Below, one piece after another: positions 1 to 12,860 of a stretch of 64,000 nucleotides of DNA. This stretch comes from Diprion similis (lineage: Eukaryota; Arthropoda; Insecta; Hymenoptera; Diprionidae), in assembly GCF_021155765.1 (NCBI RefSeq), contig NC_060106.1, positions 21,168,031 to 21,232,030 on the forward strand, read 5' to 3'. The translations under genes and the position numbers were made by a program. Position 1 is the first letter of the stretch, and the number at the start of each line of letters is the position of its first letter. The notes below the pieces were generated by a model. The model saw nothing but the letters and a program-made list of their open reading frames with translations. It had not been told where the DNA came from and ran no database searches.

Positions 1-3000
1 TTTCAGCTCAAAATTTCACCGAAAAGTAAGGCTAACCCCTTTGGATTTTTGGCGGAAATTTCGACGTTATCGTAAAGTGCTGCAATTAATTCTGTAAGGC
101 ACTATTCCGACGTATTTTTGCGAGAGAAATCGATTGAGCGCAGTCCCAATACGCTGCGAGCAACGCCTGAAAAGTTACAGCCAAAAAACTGCAGATTTTC
201 GTCGTCATTTCTCTGCTGTTGGTCCCACGTTATTTTTCACCTTTTTTCTGAGTTCCTGGGGGTCGAATTAGTCTAGTGACGGTCATACGATTTGATTCCA
301 AGCCGAGAAATTTTCAGCTCAAAAATTCACCAAAAAGTAAGGCTAACCCCTTTGGATTTTTGGCGGAAATTTCGACGTCATCGAAAAGTGCTGCAATCAA
401 TTCTATAAGGCACCATTCCGACGTATTTTTGAGAGAGAAATCGATTAAGCGCAGTCCCAATACGCTGCGAGCAACGCCTGAAAAGTTACAGCCAAAAAAC
501 TGCAGATTTCCGTCGTCATTTCTCTGCTGTTGGTCCCACGTTATTTTTCACCTCTTTTCTGAGTTCCTGGGGGTCGAATTAGTCTAGAAAGGGTCATACG
601 ATTCGATTCCAAGCCGAGAAATTTTCAGCTCAAAAATTCACCAAAAAGTAAGGCTAACCCCTTTGGATTTTTGGCGGAAATTTCGACGTCATCGAAAAGT
701 GCTGCAATTAATTCTGTCAGGCACTATTCCGACGTATTTTTGCGAGAGAAATCGATTAAGCGCAGTCCCAATACGCTGCGAGCAACGCCTGAAAAGTTAC
801 AGCCAAAAAACTGCAGATTTGCGTCGTCATTTCTCTGCTGTTGGTCCCACGTTATTTTTCACCTCTTTTCTGAGTTCCTGGGGGTCGAATTAGTCTAGAA
901 AGAGTCATACGATTCGATTCCAGGCCGAGAAATTTTCAGCTCAAAATTTCACCAAAAAGTAAGGCTAACCCCTTTGGATTTTTGGCGGAAATTTCGACGT
1001 TATCGTGAAGTGCTGCAATTAATTCTGTAAGGCACTATTCCGACGTATTTTTGCGAGAGAAATCGATTGAGCGCAGTCCCAATACGCTGCGAGCGACGCC
1101 TGAAAAGTTACAGCCAAAAAACTGCAGATTTTCGTCGTCATTTCTCTGCTGTTGGTCCCACGTTATTTTTCACCTTTTTTCTGAGTTCCTGGGGGTCGAA
1201 TTAGTCTAGTGACGGTCATACGATTTGATTCCAAGCCGAGAAATTTTCAGCTCAAAAATTCACCAAAAAGTAAGGCTAACCCCTTTGGATTTTTGGCGGA
1301 AATTTCGACGTCATCGAAAAGTGCTGCAATCAATTCTATAAGGCACCATTCCGACGTATTTTTGAGAGAGAAATCGATTAAGCGCAGTCCCAATACGCTG
1401 CGAGCAACGCCTGAAAAGTTACAGCCAAAAACCTGCAGATTTCCGTCGTCATTTCTCTGCTGTTGGTCCCACGTTATTTTTCACCTCTTTTCTGAGTTCC
1501 TGGGGGTCGAATCAGTCTAGAAAGGGTCATACGATTCGATTCCAAGCCGAGAAATTTTCAGCTCAAAAATTCACCAAAAAGTAAGGCTAACCCCTTTGGA
1601 TTTTTGGCGGAAATTTCGACGTCATCGGAAAGTGCTGCAATTAATTCTGTAAGGCACTATTCCGACGTATTTTTGCGAGAGAAATCGATTGAGCGCAGTC
1701 CCAATACGCTGCGAGCAACGCGTGAAAAGTTACAGCCAAAAAACTGCAGATTTTCGTCGTCATTTCTCTGTTGTTGGTCCCACGTTATTTTCGACCTCTT
1801 TTCTGATTTCCTGGGGGTCGAATTACTCTAGAAAGGGTCATACGATTCGATTCCAAGCCGAGAAATTTTCAGCTCAAAAATTCACCAAAAAGTAAGGCTA
1901 ACCCCTTTGGATTTTTGGCGGAAATTTCGACGTCATCGAGAAGTGCTGCAATTAATTCTGTCAGGCACTATTCCGACGTATTTTTGCGAGAGAAATCGAT
2001 TAAGCGGAGTCCCAATACGCTGCAAGCAACGCCTGAAAAGTTACAGCCAAAAAACTGCAGATTTTCGTCGTCATTTCTCTGCTGTTGGTCCCACATTATT
2101 TTCTACCTCTTTTCTGAGTTCCTGGGGGTCGAATTAGTCTAGGAAGGGTCATACGATTCGATTCCAAGCCGAGAAATTTTCAGCTCAAAAATTCACCAAA
2201 AAGTAAGGCTAACCCCTTTGGATTTTTGGCGGAAATTTCGACGTCATCGAAAAGTGCTGCATTTAATTCTGTCAGGCACTTTTCCGACGTATTTTTGCGA
2301 GAGAAACCGTTTGAGCGCAGTCCCAATACGCTGCGAGCAACGCCTGAAAAGTTACAGCCAAAAAACTGCAGATTTTCGTCGTCATTTCTCTGCTGTTGGT
2401 CCCACATTATTTTCTACCTCTTTTCTGAGTTCCTGGGGGTCGAATTAGTCTAGGAAGGGTCATACGATTCGATTCCAAGCCGAGAAATTTTCAGCTCAAA
2501 AATTCACCAAAAAGTAAGGCTAACCCCTTTGGATTTTTGGCGGAAATTTCGACGTCATCGAAAAGTGCTGCATTTAATTCTGTCAGGCACTATTCCGACG
2601 TATTTTTGCTAGAGAAATCGATTAAGCGCAGTCCCAATACGCTGCGAGCAACGCCTGAAAAGTTACAGCCAAAAAACTGCTGATTTTCGTCGTCATTTCT
2701 CTGCTGTTGGTCCCACGTTATTTTTCACCTTTTTTCTGATTTCCTGGGGGTCGAATTAGTCTAGAAAGGGTCATACGATTCGATTCCAAGCCAAGAAATT
2801 CTCAGCTCAAAAATTCACCAAAAAGTAAGGCTAACCCCTTTGGATTTTTGGCGGAAATTTCGACGTCATCGAAAAGTGCTGCAATTAATTCTGTCAGGCA
2901 CTATTCCGACGTATTTTTGCGAGAGAAACCGATCAAGCGCAGTCCCAATACGCTGCGAGCAACGCCTGAAAAGTTACAGCCAAAAAACTGCAGATTTTCG

Positions 3001-3110
3001 TCGTCATTTCTCTGCTGTTGGTCCCACGTTATTTTTCACCTCTTTTCTGAGTTCCTGGGGGTCGAATTAGTCTAGAAAGGGTCATACGATTCGATTCCAA
3101 GCCGAGAAAT

Positions 3111-6100
3111 TTTCAGCTCAAAAATTCACCAAAAAGTAAGGCTAACCCCTTTGGATTTTTGGCGGAAATTTCGACGTCATCGGAAAGTGCTGCAATTAAT
3201 TCTGTAAGGCACTCTTCCGACGTATTTTTGCGAGAGAAATCGATTGAGCGCAGTCCCAATACGCTGCGAGCAACGCGTGAAAAGTGACAGCCAAAAAACT
3301 GCAGATTTTCGTCGTCATTTCTCTGTTGTTGGTCCCACGTTATTTTCGACCTCTTTTCTGATTTCCTGGGGGTCGAATTACTCTAGAAAGGGTCATACGA
3401 TTCGATTCCAAGCCGAGAAATTTTCAGCTCAAAAATTCACCAAAAAGTAAGGCTAACCCCTTTGGATTTTTGGCGGAAATTTCGACGTCATCGAGAAGTG
3501 CTGCAATTAATTCTGTCAGGCACTATTCCGACGTATTTTTGCGAGAGAAATCGATTAAGCGCAGTCCCAATACGCTGCAAGCAACGCCTGAAAAGTTACA
3601 GCCAAAAAACTGCAGATTTTCGTCGTCATTTCTCTGCTGTTGGTCCCACGTTATTTTTCACCTCTTTTCTGAGTTCCTGGGGGTCGAATTAGTCTAGAAA
3701 GGGTCATACGAATCAATTTCGAGCCGAGAAATTTGCAGCTCAAAAATTCACCAAAAAGTGAGGCTAACCCCTTTAGATTTTCGGCAGAAATTTCGACGTC
3801 ATCGAAAAGTGCTGCAATTAATTCTGTAAGGCACTATTCCGACGTATTTTTGCGAGAGAAATCGATTCAGCGCAGTCCCAATACGCTGCGAGCAACGCCT
3901 GAAAAGTTATAGCCAAAAAACTGCAGATTTCCGTCGTCATTTCTCTGCTGTTGGTCCCACGTTATTTTTCACCTCTTTTCTGAGTTCCTGGGGGTCGAAT
4001 TAGTCTAGAAAGGGTCATACGATTCGATTCCAAGCCGAGAAATTTTCAGCTCAAAAATTCACCAAAAAGTAAGGCTAACCCCTTTGGATTTTGGGCGGAA
4101 ATTTCGACGTCATCGAAAAGTGCTGCAATTAATTCTGTAAGGCACTATTCCGACGTATTTTTGCGAGAGAAATCGATTAAGCGCCGTCCCAATACGCTGC
4201 GAGCAACGCCTGAAAAGTTACAGCCAAAAAACTGCAGATTTGCGTCGTCATTTCTCTGCTGTTGGTCCCACGTTATTTTTCACCTCTTTTCTGAGTTCCT
4301 GGGGGTCGAATTAGTCTAGAAAGGGTCATACGATTCGATTCCAAGCCGAGAAATTTTCAGCTCAAAAATTCACCAAAAAGTAAGGCTAACCCCTTTGGAT
4401 TTTTGGCGGAAATTTCGACGTCATCGAAAAGTGCTGCAATTAATTCTGTCAGGCACTACTCCGACGTATTTTTGCGAGAGAAATCGATTAAGCGCAGTCC
4501 CAATACGCTGCGAGCAACGCCTGAAAAGTTACAGCCAAAAAACTGCAGATTTTCGTCGTCATTTCTCTGCTGTTGGTCCCACGTTATTTTTCACCTCTTT
4601 TCTGAGTTCCTGGGGGTCGAATTAGTCTAGAAAGGGTCATACGAATCAATTTCAAGCCGAGAAATTTGCAGCTCAAAAATTCACCATAAGTGAGGCTAAC
4701 CCCTTCAGATTTTCGGCAGAAATTTCGACGTTATCGAAAAGTGCTGCAATTAATTCTGTAAGGCACTATTCCGACGTATTTTTGCGAGAGAAATCGATTG
4801 AGCGCAGTCCCAATACGCTGCGAGCAACGCCTGAAAAGTTACAGCCAAAAAACTGCAGATTTTCGTCGTCATTTCTCTGCTGTTGGTCCCACATTATTTT
4901 CTACCTCTTTTCTGAGTTCCTGGGGGTCGAATTAGTCTAGGAAGGGTCATACGATTCGATTCCAAGCCGAGAAATTTTCAGCTCAAAAATTCACCAAAAA
5001 GTAAGGCTAACCCCTTTGGATTTTTGGCGGAAATTTCGACGTCATCGAAAAGTGCTGCAATTAATTCTGTCAGGCACTATTCCGACGTATTTTTGCGAGA
5101 GAAATCGATTAAGCGCAGTCCCAATACGCTGCGAGCAACGCCTGAAAAGTTACAGCCAAAAAACTGCAGATTTTCGTCGTCATTTCTCTGCTGTTGGTCC
5201 CACGTTATTTTCTACCTCTTTTCTGAGTTCCTCGGGGTCGAATTAGTCTAGTAACGGTGATACGATTCGATTCCAAGCCGAGAAATTTTCAGCTCAAAAA
5301 TTCACCAAAAAGTAAGGCTAACCCCTTTGGATTTTTGGCGGAAATTTCGACGTTATCGAAAATTGCTACAATTAATTCTGTAGGGCACTATTCCGACGTA
5401 TTTTTGCGAGAGAAATCGATTAAGCGCAGTCCCAATACGCTGCGAGCAACGCCTGAAAAGTTACAGCCAAAAAACTGCAGATTTGCGTCGTCATTTCTCT
5501 GCTGTTGGTCCCACGTTATTTTTCACCTCTTTTCTGAGTTCCTGGGGGTCGAATTAGTCTAGAAAGGGTCATACGATTCGATTCCAAGCCGAGAAATTTT
5601 CAGCTCAAAAATTCACCAAAAAGTAAGGCTAACCCCTTTGGATTTTTGGCGGAAATTTCGACGTCATCGGAAAGTGCTGCAATTAATTCTGTAAGGCACT
5701 CTTCCGACGTATTTTTGCGAGAGAAATCGATTGAGCGCAGTCCCAATACGCTGCGAGCAACGCGTGAAAAGTGACAGCCAAAAAACTGCAGATTTTCGTC
5801 GTCATTTCTCTGTTGTTGGTCCCACGTTATTTTCGACCTCTTTTCTGATTTCCTGGGGGTCGAATTACTCTAGAAAGGGTCATACGATTCGATTCCAAGC
5901 CGAGAAATTTTCAGCTCAAAAATTCACCAAAAAGTAAGGCTAACCCCTTTGGATTTTTGGCGGAAATTTCGACGTCATCGAGAAGTGCTGCAATTAATTC
6001 TGTCAGGCACTATTCCGACGTATTTTTGCGAGAGAAATCGATTAAGCGCAGTCCCAATACGCTGCAAGCAACGCCTGAAAAGTTACAGCCAAAAAACTGC

Positions 6101-8085
6101 AGATTTTCGTCGTCATTTCTCTGCTGTTGGTCCCACGTTATTTTTCACCTCTTTTCTGAGTTCCTGGGGGTCGAATTAGTCTAGAAAGGGTCATACGAAT
6201 CAATTTCGAGCCGAGAAATTTGCAGCTCAAAAATTCACCAAAAAGTGAGGCTAACCCCTTTAGATTTTCGGCAGAAATTTCGACGTCATCGAAAAGTGCT
6301 GCAATTAATTCTGTAAGGCACTATTCCGACGTATTTTTGCGAGAGAAATCGATTCAGCGCAGTCCCAATACGCTGCGAGCAACGCCTGAAAAGTTATAGC
6401 CAAAAAACTGCAGATTTCCGTCGTCATTTCTCTGCTGTTGGTCCCACGTTATTTTTCACCTCTTTTCTGAGTTCCTGGGGGTCGAATTAGTCTAGAAAGG
6501 GTCATACGATTCGATTCCAAGCCGAGAAATTTTCAGCTCAAAAATTCACCAAAAAGTAAGGCTAACCCCTTTGGATTTTTGGCGGAAATTTCGACGTCAT
6601 CGAAAAGTGCTGCAATTAATTCTGTAAGGCACTATTCCGACGTATTTTTGCGAGAGAAATCGATTAAGCGCCGTCCCAATACGCTGCGAGCAACGCCTGA
6701 AAAGTTACAGCCAAAAAACTGCAGATTTGCGTCGTCATTTCTCTGCTGTTGGTCCCACGTTATTTTTCACCTCTTTTCTGAGTTCCTGGGGGTCGAATTA
6801 GTCTAGAAAGGGTCATACGATTCGATTCCAAGCCGAGAAATTTTCAGCTCAAAAATTCACCAAAAAGTAAGGCTAACCCCTTTGGATTTTTGGCGGAAAT
6901 TTCGACGTCATCGAAAAGTGCTGCAATTAATTCTGTCAGGCACTACTCCGACGTATTTTTGCGAGAGAAATCGATTAAGCGCAGTCCCAATACGCTGCGA
7001 GCAACGCCTGAAAAGTTACAGCCAAAAAACTGCAGATTTTCGTCGTCATTTCTCTGCTGTTGGTCCCACGTTATTTTTCACCTCTTTTCTGAGTTCCTGG
7101 GGGTCGAATTAGTCTAGAAAGGGTCATACGAATCAATTTCAAGCCGAGAAATTTGCAGCTCAAAAATTCACCATAAGTGAGGCTAACCCCTTCAGATTTT
7201 CGGCAGAAATTTCGACGTTATCGAAAAGTGCTGCAATTAATTCTGTAAGGCACTATTCCGACGTATTTTTGCGAGAGAAATCGATTGAGCGCAGTCCCAA
7301 TACGCTGCGAGCAACGCCTGAAAAGTTACAGCCAAAAAACTGCAGATTTTCGTCGTCATTTCTCTGCTGTTGGTCCCACATTATTTTCTACCTCTTTTCT
7401 GAGTTCCTGGGGGTCGAATTAGTCTAGGAAGGGTCATACGATTCGATTCCAAGCCGAGAAATTTTCAGCTCAAAAATTCACCAAAAAGTAAGGCTAACCC
7501 CTTTGGATTTTTGGCGGAAATTTCGACGTCATCGAAAAGTGCTGCAATTAATTCTGTCAGGCACTATTCCGACGTATTTTTGCGAGAGAAATCGATTAAG
7601 CGCAGTCCCAATACGCTGCGAGCAACGCCTGAAAAGTTACAGCCAAAAAACTGCAGATTTTCGTCGTCATTTCTCTGCTGTTGGTCCCACGTTATTTTCT
7701 ACCTCTTTTCTGAGTTCCTCGGGGTCGAATTAGTCTAGTAACGGTGATACGATTCGATTCCAAGCCGAGAAATTTTCAGCTCAAAAATTCACCAAAAAGT
7801 AAGGCTAACCCCTTTGGATTTTTGGCGGAAATTTCGACGTTATCGAAAATTGCTACAATTGATTCTGTAGGGCACTATTCCGACGTATTTTTGCGAGAGA
7901 AATCGATTAAGCGCAGTCCCAATACGCTGCGAGCAACGCCTGAAAAGTTACAGCCAAAAAACTGCAGATTTGCGTCGTCATTTCTCTGCTGTTGGTCCCA
8001 CGTTATTTTTCACCTCTTTTCTGAGTTCCTGGGGGTCGAATTAGTCTAGAAAGAGTCATACGATTCGATTCCAGGCCGAGAAATT
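3111..8085. repeat. Two tandem copies of an 8-monomer higher-order repeat (2487 bp each)
   Basis: Variant monomers recur in the same order 2487 bp apart. A GTGACAG variant with CACTCTTCCGACG occurs near 3215 and 5702. The GAATCAATTTC / GTGAGG / TTCGGCAG type occurs near 3712 and 6199. The CACTACTCC type occurs near 4453 and 6940. The 1-bp-short CCATAAGTG type occurs near 4686 and 7172. The CTCGGGGTCG / TAACGGTGATACG type occurs near 5230 and 7717. Spacing is 8 x 311 minus 1, which the shared 1-bp deletion explains. The copies differ at only a few bases, for example GATTTTGGGCGG at about 4089 where the second copy has GATTTTTGGCGG. Boundaries are approximate; the flanking monomers at 2.2-3.1 kb and after 8.1 kb do not continue the order. 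Confidence 0.85.
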
Positions 8086-8404
8086 TTCAGCTCTAAATTT
8101 CACCAAAAAGTAAGGCTAACCCCTTTGGATTTTTGGCGGAAATTTCGACGTTATCGAAAATTGCTACAATTAATTCTGTAGGGCACTATTCCGACGTATT
8201 TTTGCGAGAGAAATCGATTAAGCGCAGTCCCAATACGCTGCGAGCAACGCCTGAAAAGTTACAGCCAAAAAACTGCAGATTTGCGTCGTCATTTCTCTGC
8301 TGTTGGTCCCACGTTATTTTTCACCTCTTTTCTGAGTTCCTGGGGGTCGAATTAGTCTAGAAAGAGTCATACGATTCGATTCCAGGCCGAGAAATTTTCA
8401 GCTC

Positions 8405-10270
8405 AAAATTTCACCAAAAAGTAAGGCTAACCCCTTTGGATTTTTGGCGGAAATTTCGACGTTATCGTAAAGTGCTGCAATTAATTCTGTAAGGCACTAT
8501 TCCGACGTATTTTTGCGAGAGAAATCGATTGAGCGCAGTCCCAATACGCTGCGAGCGACGCCTGAAAAGTTACAGCCAAAAAACTGCAGATTTTCGTCGT
8601 CATTTCTCTGCTGTTGGTCCCACGTTATTTTTCACTTTTTTTCTGAGTTCCTGGGGGTCGAATTAGTCTAGTGACGGTCATACGATTTGATTCCAAGCCG
8701 AGAAATTTTCAGCTCAAAAATTCACCAAAAAGTAAGGCTAACCCCTTTGGATTTTTGGCGGAAATTTCGACGTCATCGAAAAGTGCTGCAATCAATTCTA
8801 TAAGGCACTATTCCGACGTATTTTTGAGAGAGAAATCGATTAAGCGCAGTCCCAATACGCTGCGAGCAACGCCTGAAAAGTTACAGCCAAAAAACTGCAG
8901 ATTTCCGTCGTCATTTCTCTGCTGTTGGTCCCACGTTATTTTTCACCTCTTTTCTGAGTTCCTGGGGGTCGAATTAGTCTAGTGACGGTCATACGATTTG
9001 ATTCCAAGCCGAGAAATTTTCAGCTCAAAAATTCACCAAAAAGTAAGGCTAACCCCTTTGGATTTTTGGCGGAAATTTCGACGTCATCGAAAAGTGCTGC
9101 AATCAATTCTATAAGGCACTATTCCGACGTATTTTTGAGAGAGAAATCGATTAAGCGCAGTCCCAATACGCTGCGAGCAACGCCTGAAAAGTTACAGCCA
9201 AAAAACTGCAGATTTCCGTCGTCATTTCTCTGCTGTTGGTCCCACGTTATTTTTCACCTCTTTTCTGAGTTCCTGGGGGTCGAATTAGTCTAGAAAGGGT
9301 CATACGATTCGATTCCAAGCCGAGAAATTTTCAGCTCAAAAATTCACCAAAAAGTAAGGCTAACCCCTTTGGATTTTTGGCGGAAATTTCGACGTTATCG
9401 TAAAGTGCTGCAATTAATTCTGTAAGGCACTATTCCGACGTATTTTTGCGAGAGAAATCGATTGAGCGCAGTCCCAATACGCTGCGAGCGACGCCTGAAA
9501 AGTTACAGCCAAAAAACTGCAGATTTTCGTCGTCATTTCTCTGCTGTTGGTCCCACGTTATTTTTCACTTTTTTTCTGAGTTCCTGGGGGTCGAATTAGT
9601 CTAGTGACGGTCATACGATTTGATTCCAAGCCGAGAAATTTTCAGCTCAAAAATTCACCAAAAAGTAAGGCTAACCCCTTTGGATTTTTGGCGGAAATTT
9701 CGACGTCATCGAAAAGTGCTGCAATCAATTCTATAAGGCACTATTCCGACGTATTTTTGAGAGAGAAATCGATTAAGCGCAGTCCCAATACGCTGCGAGC
9801 AACGCCTGAAAAGTTACAGCCAAAAAACTGCAGATTTCCGTCGTCATTTCTCTGCTGTTGGTCCCACGTTATTTTTCACCTCTTTTCTGAGTTCCTGGGG
9901 GTCGAATTAGTCTAGTGACGGTCATACGATTTGATTCCAAGCCGAGAAATTTTCAGCTCAAAAATTCACCAAAAAGTAAGGCTAACCCCTTTGGATTTTT
10001 GGCGGAAATTTCGACGTCATCGAAAAGTGCTGCAATCAATTCTATAAGGCACTATTCCGACGTATTTTTGAGAGAGAAATCGATTAAGCGCAGTCCCAAT
10101 ACGCTGCGAGCAACGCCTGAAAAGTTACAGCCAAAAAACTGCAGATTTCCGTCGTCATTTCTCTGCTGTTGGTCCCACGTTATTTTTCACCTCTTTTCTG
10201 AGTTCCTGGGGGTCGAATTAGTCTAGAAAGGGTCATACGATTCGATTCCAAGCCGAGAAATTTTCAGCTC
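8405..10270. repeat. Two tandem copies of a 3-monomer higher-order repeat (933 bp each)
   Basis: The order [TTATCGTAAAG monomer, GTGACGGTC monomer, GTGACGGTC monomer] is repeated with a 933-bp offset, about 8405-9337 and 9338-10270. A private variant, TTCACTTTTTTTCTGAG, is present in both copies (about 8632 and 9565), which supports recent segmental duplication rather than chance. Related GTGACGGTC monomers at 276 and 1209 are also 933 bp apart, so the trimer organisation probably extends to the left edge in a more decayed form. Exact edges are uncertain. Confidence 0.8.
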
Positions 10271-12665
10271 AAAAATTCACCAAAAAGTAAGGCTAACCCC
10301 TTTGGATTTTTGGCGGAAATTTCGACGTCATCGAAAAGTGCTGCAATTTAATCTGTCAGGCACTATTCCGACGTATTTTTGCGAGAGAAATCGATTAAGC
10401 GCCGTCCCAATACGCTGCGAGCAACGCCTGAAAAGTTACAGCCAAAAAACTGCAGATTTGCGTCGTCATTTCTCTGCTGTTGGTCCCACGTTATTCTTCA
10501 CCTCTTTTCTGAGTTCCTGGGGGTCGAATTAGTCTAGAAAGAGTCATACGATTCGATTCCAGGCCGAGAAATTTTCAGCTCAAAATTTCACCAAAAAGTA
10601 AGGCTAACCCCTTTGGATTTTTGGCGGAAATTTCGACGTCATCGAAAAGTGCTGCAATCAATTCTATAAGGCACCATTCCGACGTATTTTTGAGAGAGAA
10701 ATCGATTAAGCGCAGTCCCAATACGCTGCGAGCAACGCCTGAAAAGTTACAGCCAAAAAACTGCAGATTTCCGTCGTCATTTCTCTGCTGTTGGTCCCAC
10801 GTTATTTTTCACCTCTTTTCTGAGTTCCTGGGGGTCGAATTAGTCTAGAAAGGGTCATACGATTCGATTCCAAGCCGAGAAATTTTCAGCTCAAAAATTC
10901 ACCAAAAAGTAAGGCTAACCCCTTTGGATTTTTGGCGGAAATTTCGACGTCATCGAAAAGTGCTGAAATTAATTCTGTCAGGCACTATTCCGACGTATTT
11001 TTGCGAGAGAAATCGATTAAGCGCAGTCCCAATACGCTGCGAGCAACGCCTGAAAACTTACAGCCAAAAAACTGCAGATTTGCGTCGTCATTTCTCTGCT
11101 GTTGGTCCCACGTTATTTTTCACCTCTTTTCTGAGTTCCTGGGGGTCGAATTAGTCTAGAAAGAGTCATACGATTCGATTCCAGGCCGAGAAATTTTCAG
11201 CTCAAAATTTCACCAAAAAGTAAGGCTAACCCCTTTGGATTTTTGGCGGAAATTTCGACGTTATCGTAAAGTGCTGCAATTAATTCTGTAAGGCACTATT
11301 CCGACGTATTTTTGCGAGAGAAATCGATTGAGCGCAGTTCCAATACGCTGCGAGCGACGCCTGAAAAGTTACAGCCAAAAAACTGCAGATTTTCGTCGTC
11401 ATTTCTCTGCTGTTGGTCCCACGTTATTTTTCACCTTTTTTCTGAGTTCCTGGGGGTCGAATTAGTCTAGTGACGGTCATACGATTTGATTCCAAGCCGA
11501 GAAATTTTCAGCTCAAAAATTCACCAAAAAGTAAGGCTAACCCCTTTGGATTTTTGGCGGAAATTTCGACGTCATCGAAAAGTGCTGCAATCAATTCTAT
11601 AAGGCACTATTCTGACGTATTTTTGCGAGAGAAATCGATTAAGCGCAGTCCCAATACGCTGCGAGCAACGCCTGAAAAGTTACAGCCAAAAAACTGCAGA
11701 TTTTCGTCGTCATTTCTCTGCTGTTGGTCCCACGTTATTTTTCACCTCTTTTCTGAGTTCCTGGGGGTCGAATTAGTCTAGAAAGGGTCATACGATTCGA
11801 TTTCAAGCCGAGAAATTTTCAGCTCAAAAATTCACCAAAAAGTAAGGCTAACCCCTTTGGATTTTTGGCGGAAATTTCGACGTCATCGAAAAATGCTGCA
11901 ATTGATTCTATAAGGCACTATTCCGACGTATTTTTGCGAGAGAAATCGATTGAGCGCAGTCCCAATACGCTGCGAGCAACGCCTGAAAAGTTACAGCCAA
12001 AAAACTGCAGATTTTCGTCGTCATTTCTCTGCTGTTGGTCCCACGTTATTTTCTACCTCTTTTCTGAGTTCCTGGGGGTCGAATTAGTCTAGAAAGGGTC
12101 ATACGATTCGATTCCAAGCCGAGAAATTTTCAGCTCAAAAATTCACCAAAAAGTAAGGCTAACCCCTTTGGATTTTTGGCGGAAATTTCGACGTCATCGA
12201 AAAGTGCTGCAATTAATTCTGTAAGGCACTATTCCGACGTATTTTTGCGAGAGAAATCGATTAAGCGCAGTCCCAATACGCTGCGAGCAACGCCTGAAAA
12301 GTTACAGCCAAAAAACTGCAGATTTTCGTCGTCATTTCTCTGCTGTTGGTCCCACGTTATTTTTCACCTCTGTTCTGAGTTCCTGGGGGTCGAATTAGTC
12401 TAGAAAGGGTCATACGAATCGATTTCAAGTCGAGAAATTTTCAGCTCAAAAATTCACCAAAAAGTAAGGCTAACCCCTTTGGATTTTTGGCGGAAATTTC
12501 GACGTCATCGAAAAGTGCTGCAATTAATTCTGTCAGGCACTATTCCGACGTATTTTTGCGAGAAAAATCGATTAAGCGCAGTCCCAATACGCTGCGAGCA
12601 ACGCCTGAAAAGTTACAGCCAAAAAACTGCAGATTTCCGTCGTCATTTTTCTGCTGCTCGTTCCA

Positions 12666-12745
12666 CATTATTTTTCATCCAGAAAGGGACATATGAATCG
12701 ATTCGGAGACAAAAGATATGTAACCCAAAAAATAAGTAAGGCTAA
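12666..12745. repeat. Decayed satellite monomer, left part, at the array edge
   Basis: After a truncated monomer the sequence AGAAAGGGACATATGAATCGATTC through AGTAAGGCTAA still lines up with the standard AGAAAGGGTCATACGAATCGATTTC through AGTAAGGCTAACCCC, with many substitutions and a gap. The alignment stops at GGCTAA, where the Harbinger-like element begins. It resumes after that element at 13627. This is decayed edge sequence rather than unrelated flank. Confidence 0.7.
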
Positions 12746-12832
12746 GGCTGCCGTCCCATGGTCCGGAATTTGTTTCGTCTCCACGAATCCGGAATCCAGT
12801 GACTTTTCAAGCCTCAATCAGAGGCGTTCCGG
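12746..12832 (+). repeat. Left 87-bp terminal inverted repeat of the Harbinger-like element
   Basis: It matches the reverse complement of 13540-13626 over the full 87 bp with about four differences (for example TTTCGTCTCC here against TTCCGTCTCC in the right arm). The outermost bases are GGCTGCCGTCCC. Confidence 0.9.
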
Positions 12833-12860
12833 CTCGACTGATTTACGGGATGCATTTTTT

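Larger units (their letters stand above)
1..12665. repeat. 311-bp tandem satellite array, about 40 monomers
   Basis: The landmark TTTCAGCTCAAAA recurs at 1, 312, 623 and 934 and on to 12438, giving a 311-bp period with only about three net 1-bp losses over 40 units. One is the shortened CCATAAGTGAGG at about 4686, repeated at about 7172. Monomers share fixed words such as CTGCAG, GGCTAACCCCTTTGG, TTCCGACGTATTTTTG and CCTGGGGGTCGAATTA, and differ at a limited set of diagnostic sites, for example TCTAGTGACGGTCATACGATTTG against TCTAGAAAGGGTCATACGATTCG. The left end is cut by the window edge. Long open frames of 75-103 codons occur in every unit on both overlapping frames because the monomer is stop-poor. 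As 311 is not a multiple of 3, frames do not join across units and most lack an ATG, so I do not read them as genes. A (peri)centromeric or heterochromatic satellite is the likeliest identity (inference). Confidence 0.97.

Noticed and set aside
1..12665. Repeated open frames of 75-103 codons in every satellite unit, on both strands in places
   Set aside because: They recur because the monomer is short of stops. The period of 311 shifts frame between units, most begin with TTG or GTG rather than ATG, and there is no splice or promoter context.
1..12665. CENP-B box in the satellite monomer
   Set aside because: The nearest word, TTCGATTCCAAGCCGAG, does not have the required TTCGNNNNANNCGGG spacing and bases.
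1..12665. tRNA genes suggested by GATTCGATTCC
   Set aside because: No cloverleaf partner stems and no box A at the right distance; a single box-B-like word is not a tRNA.
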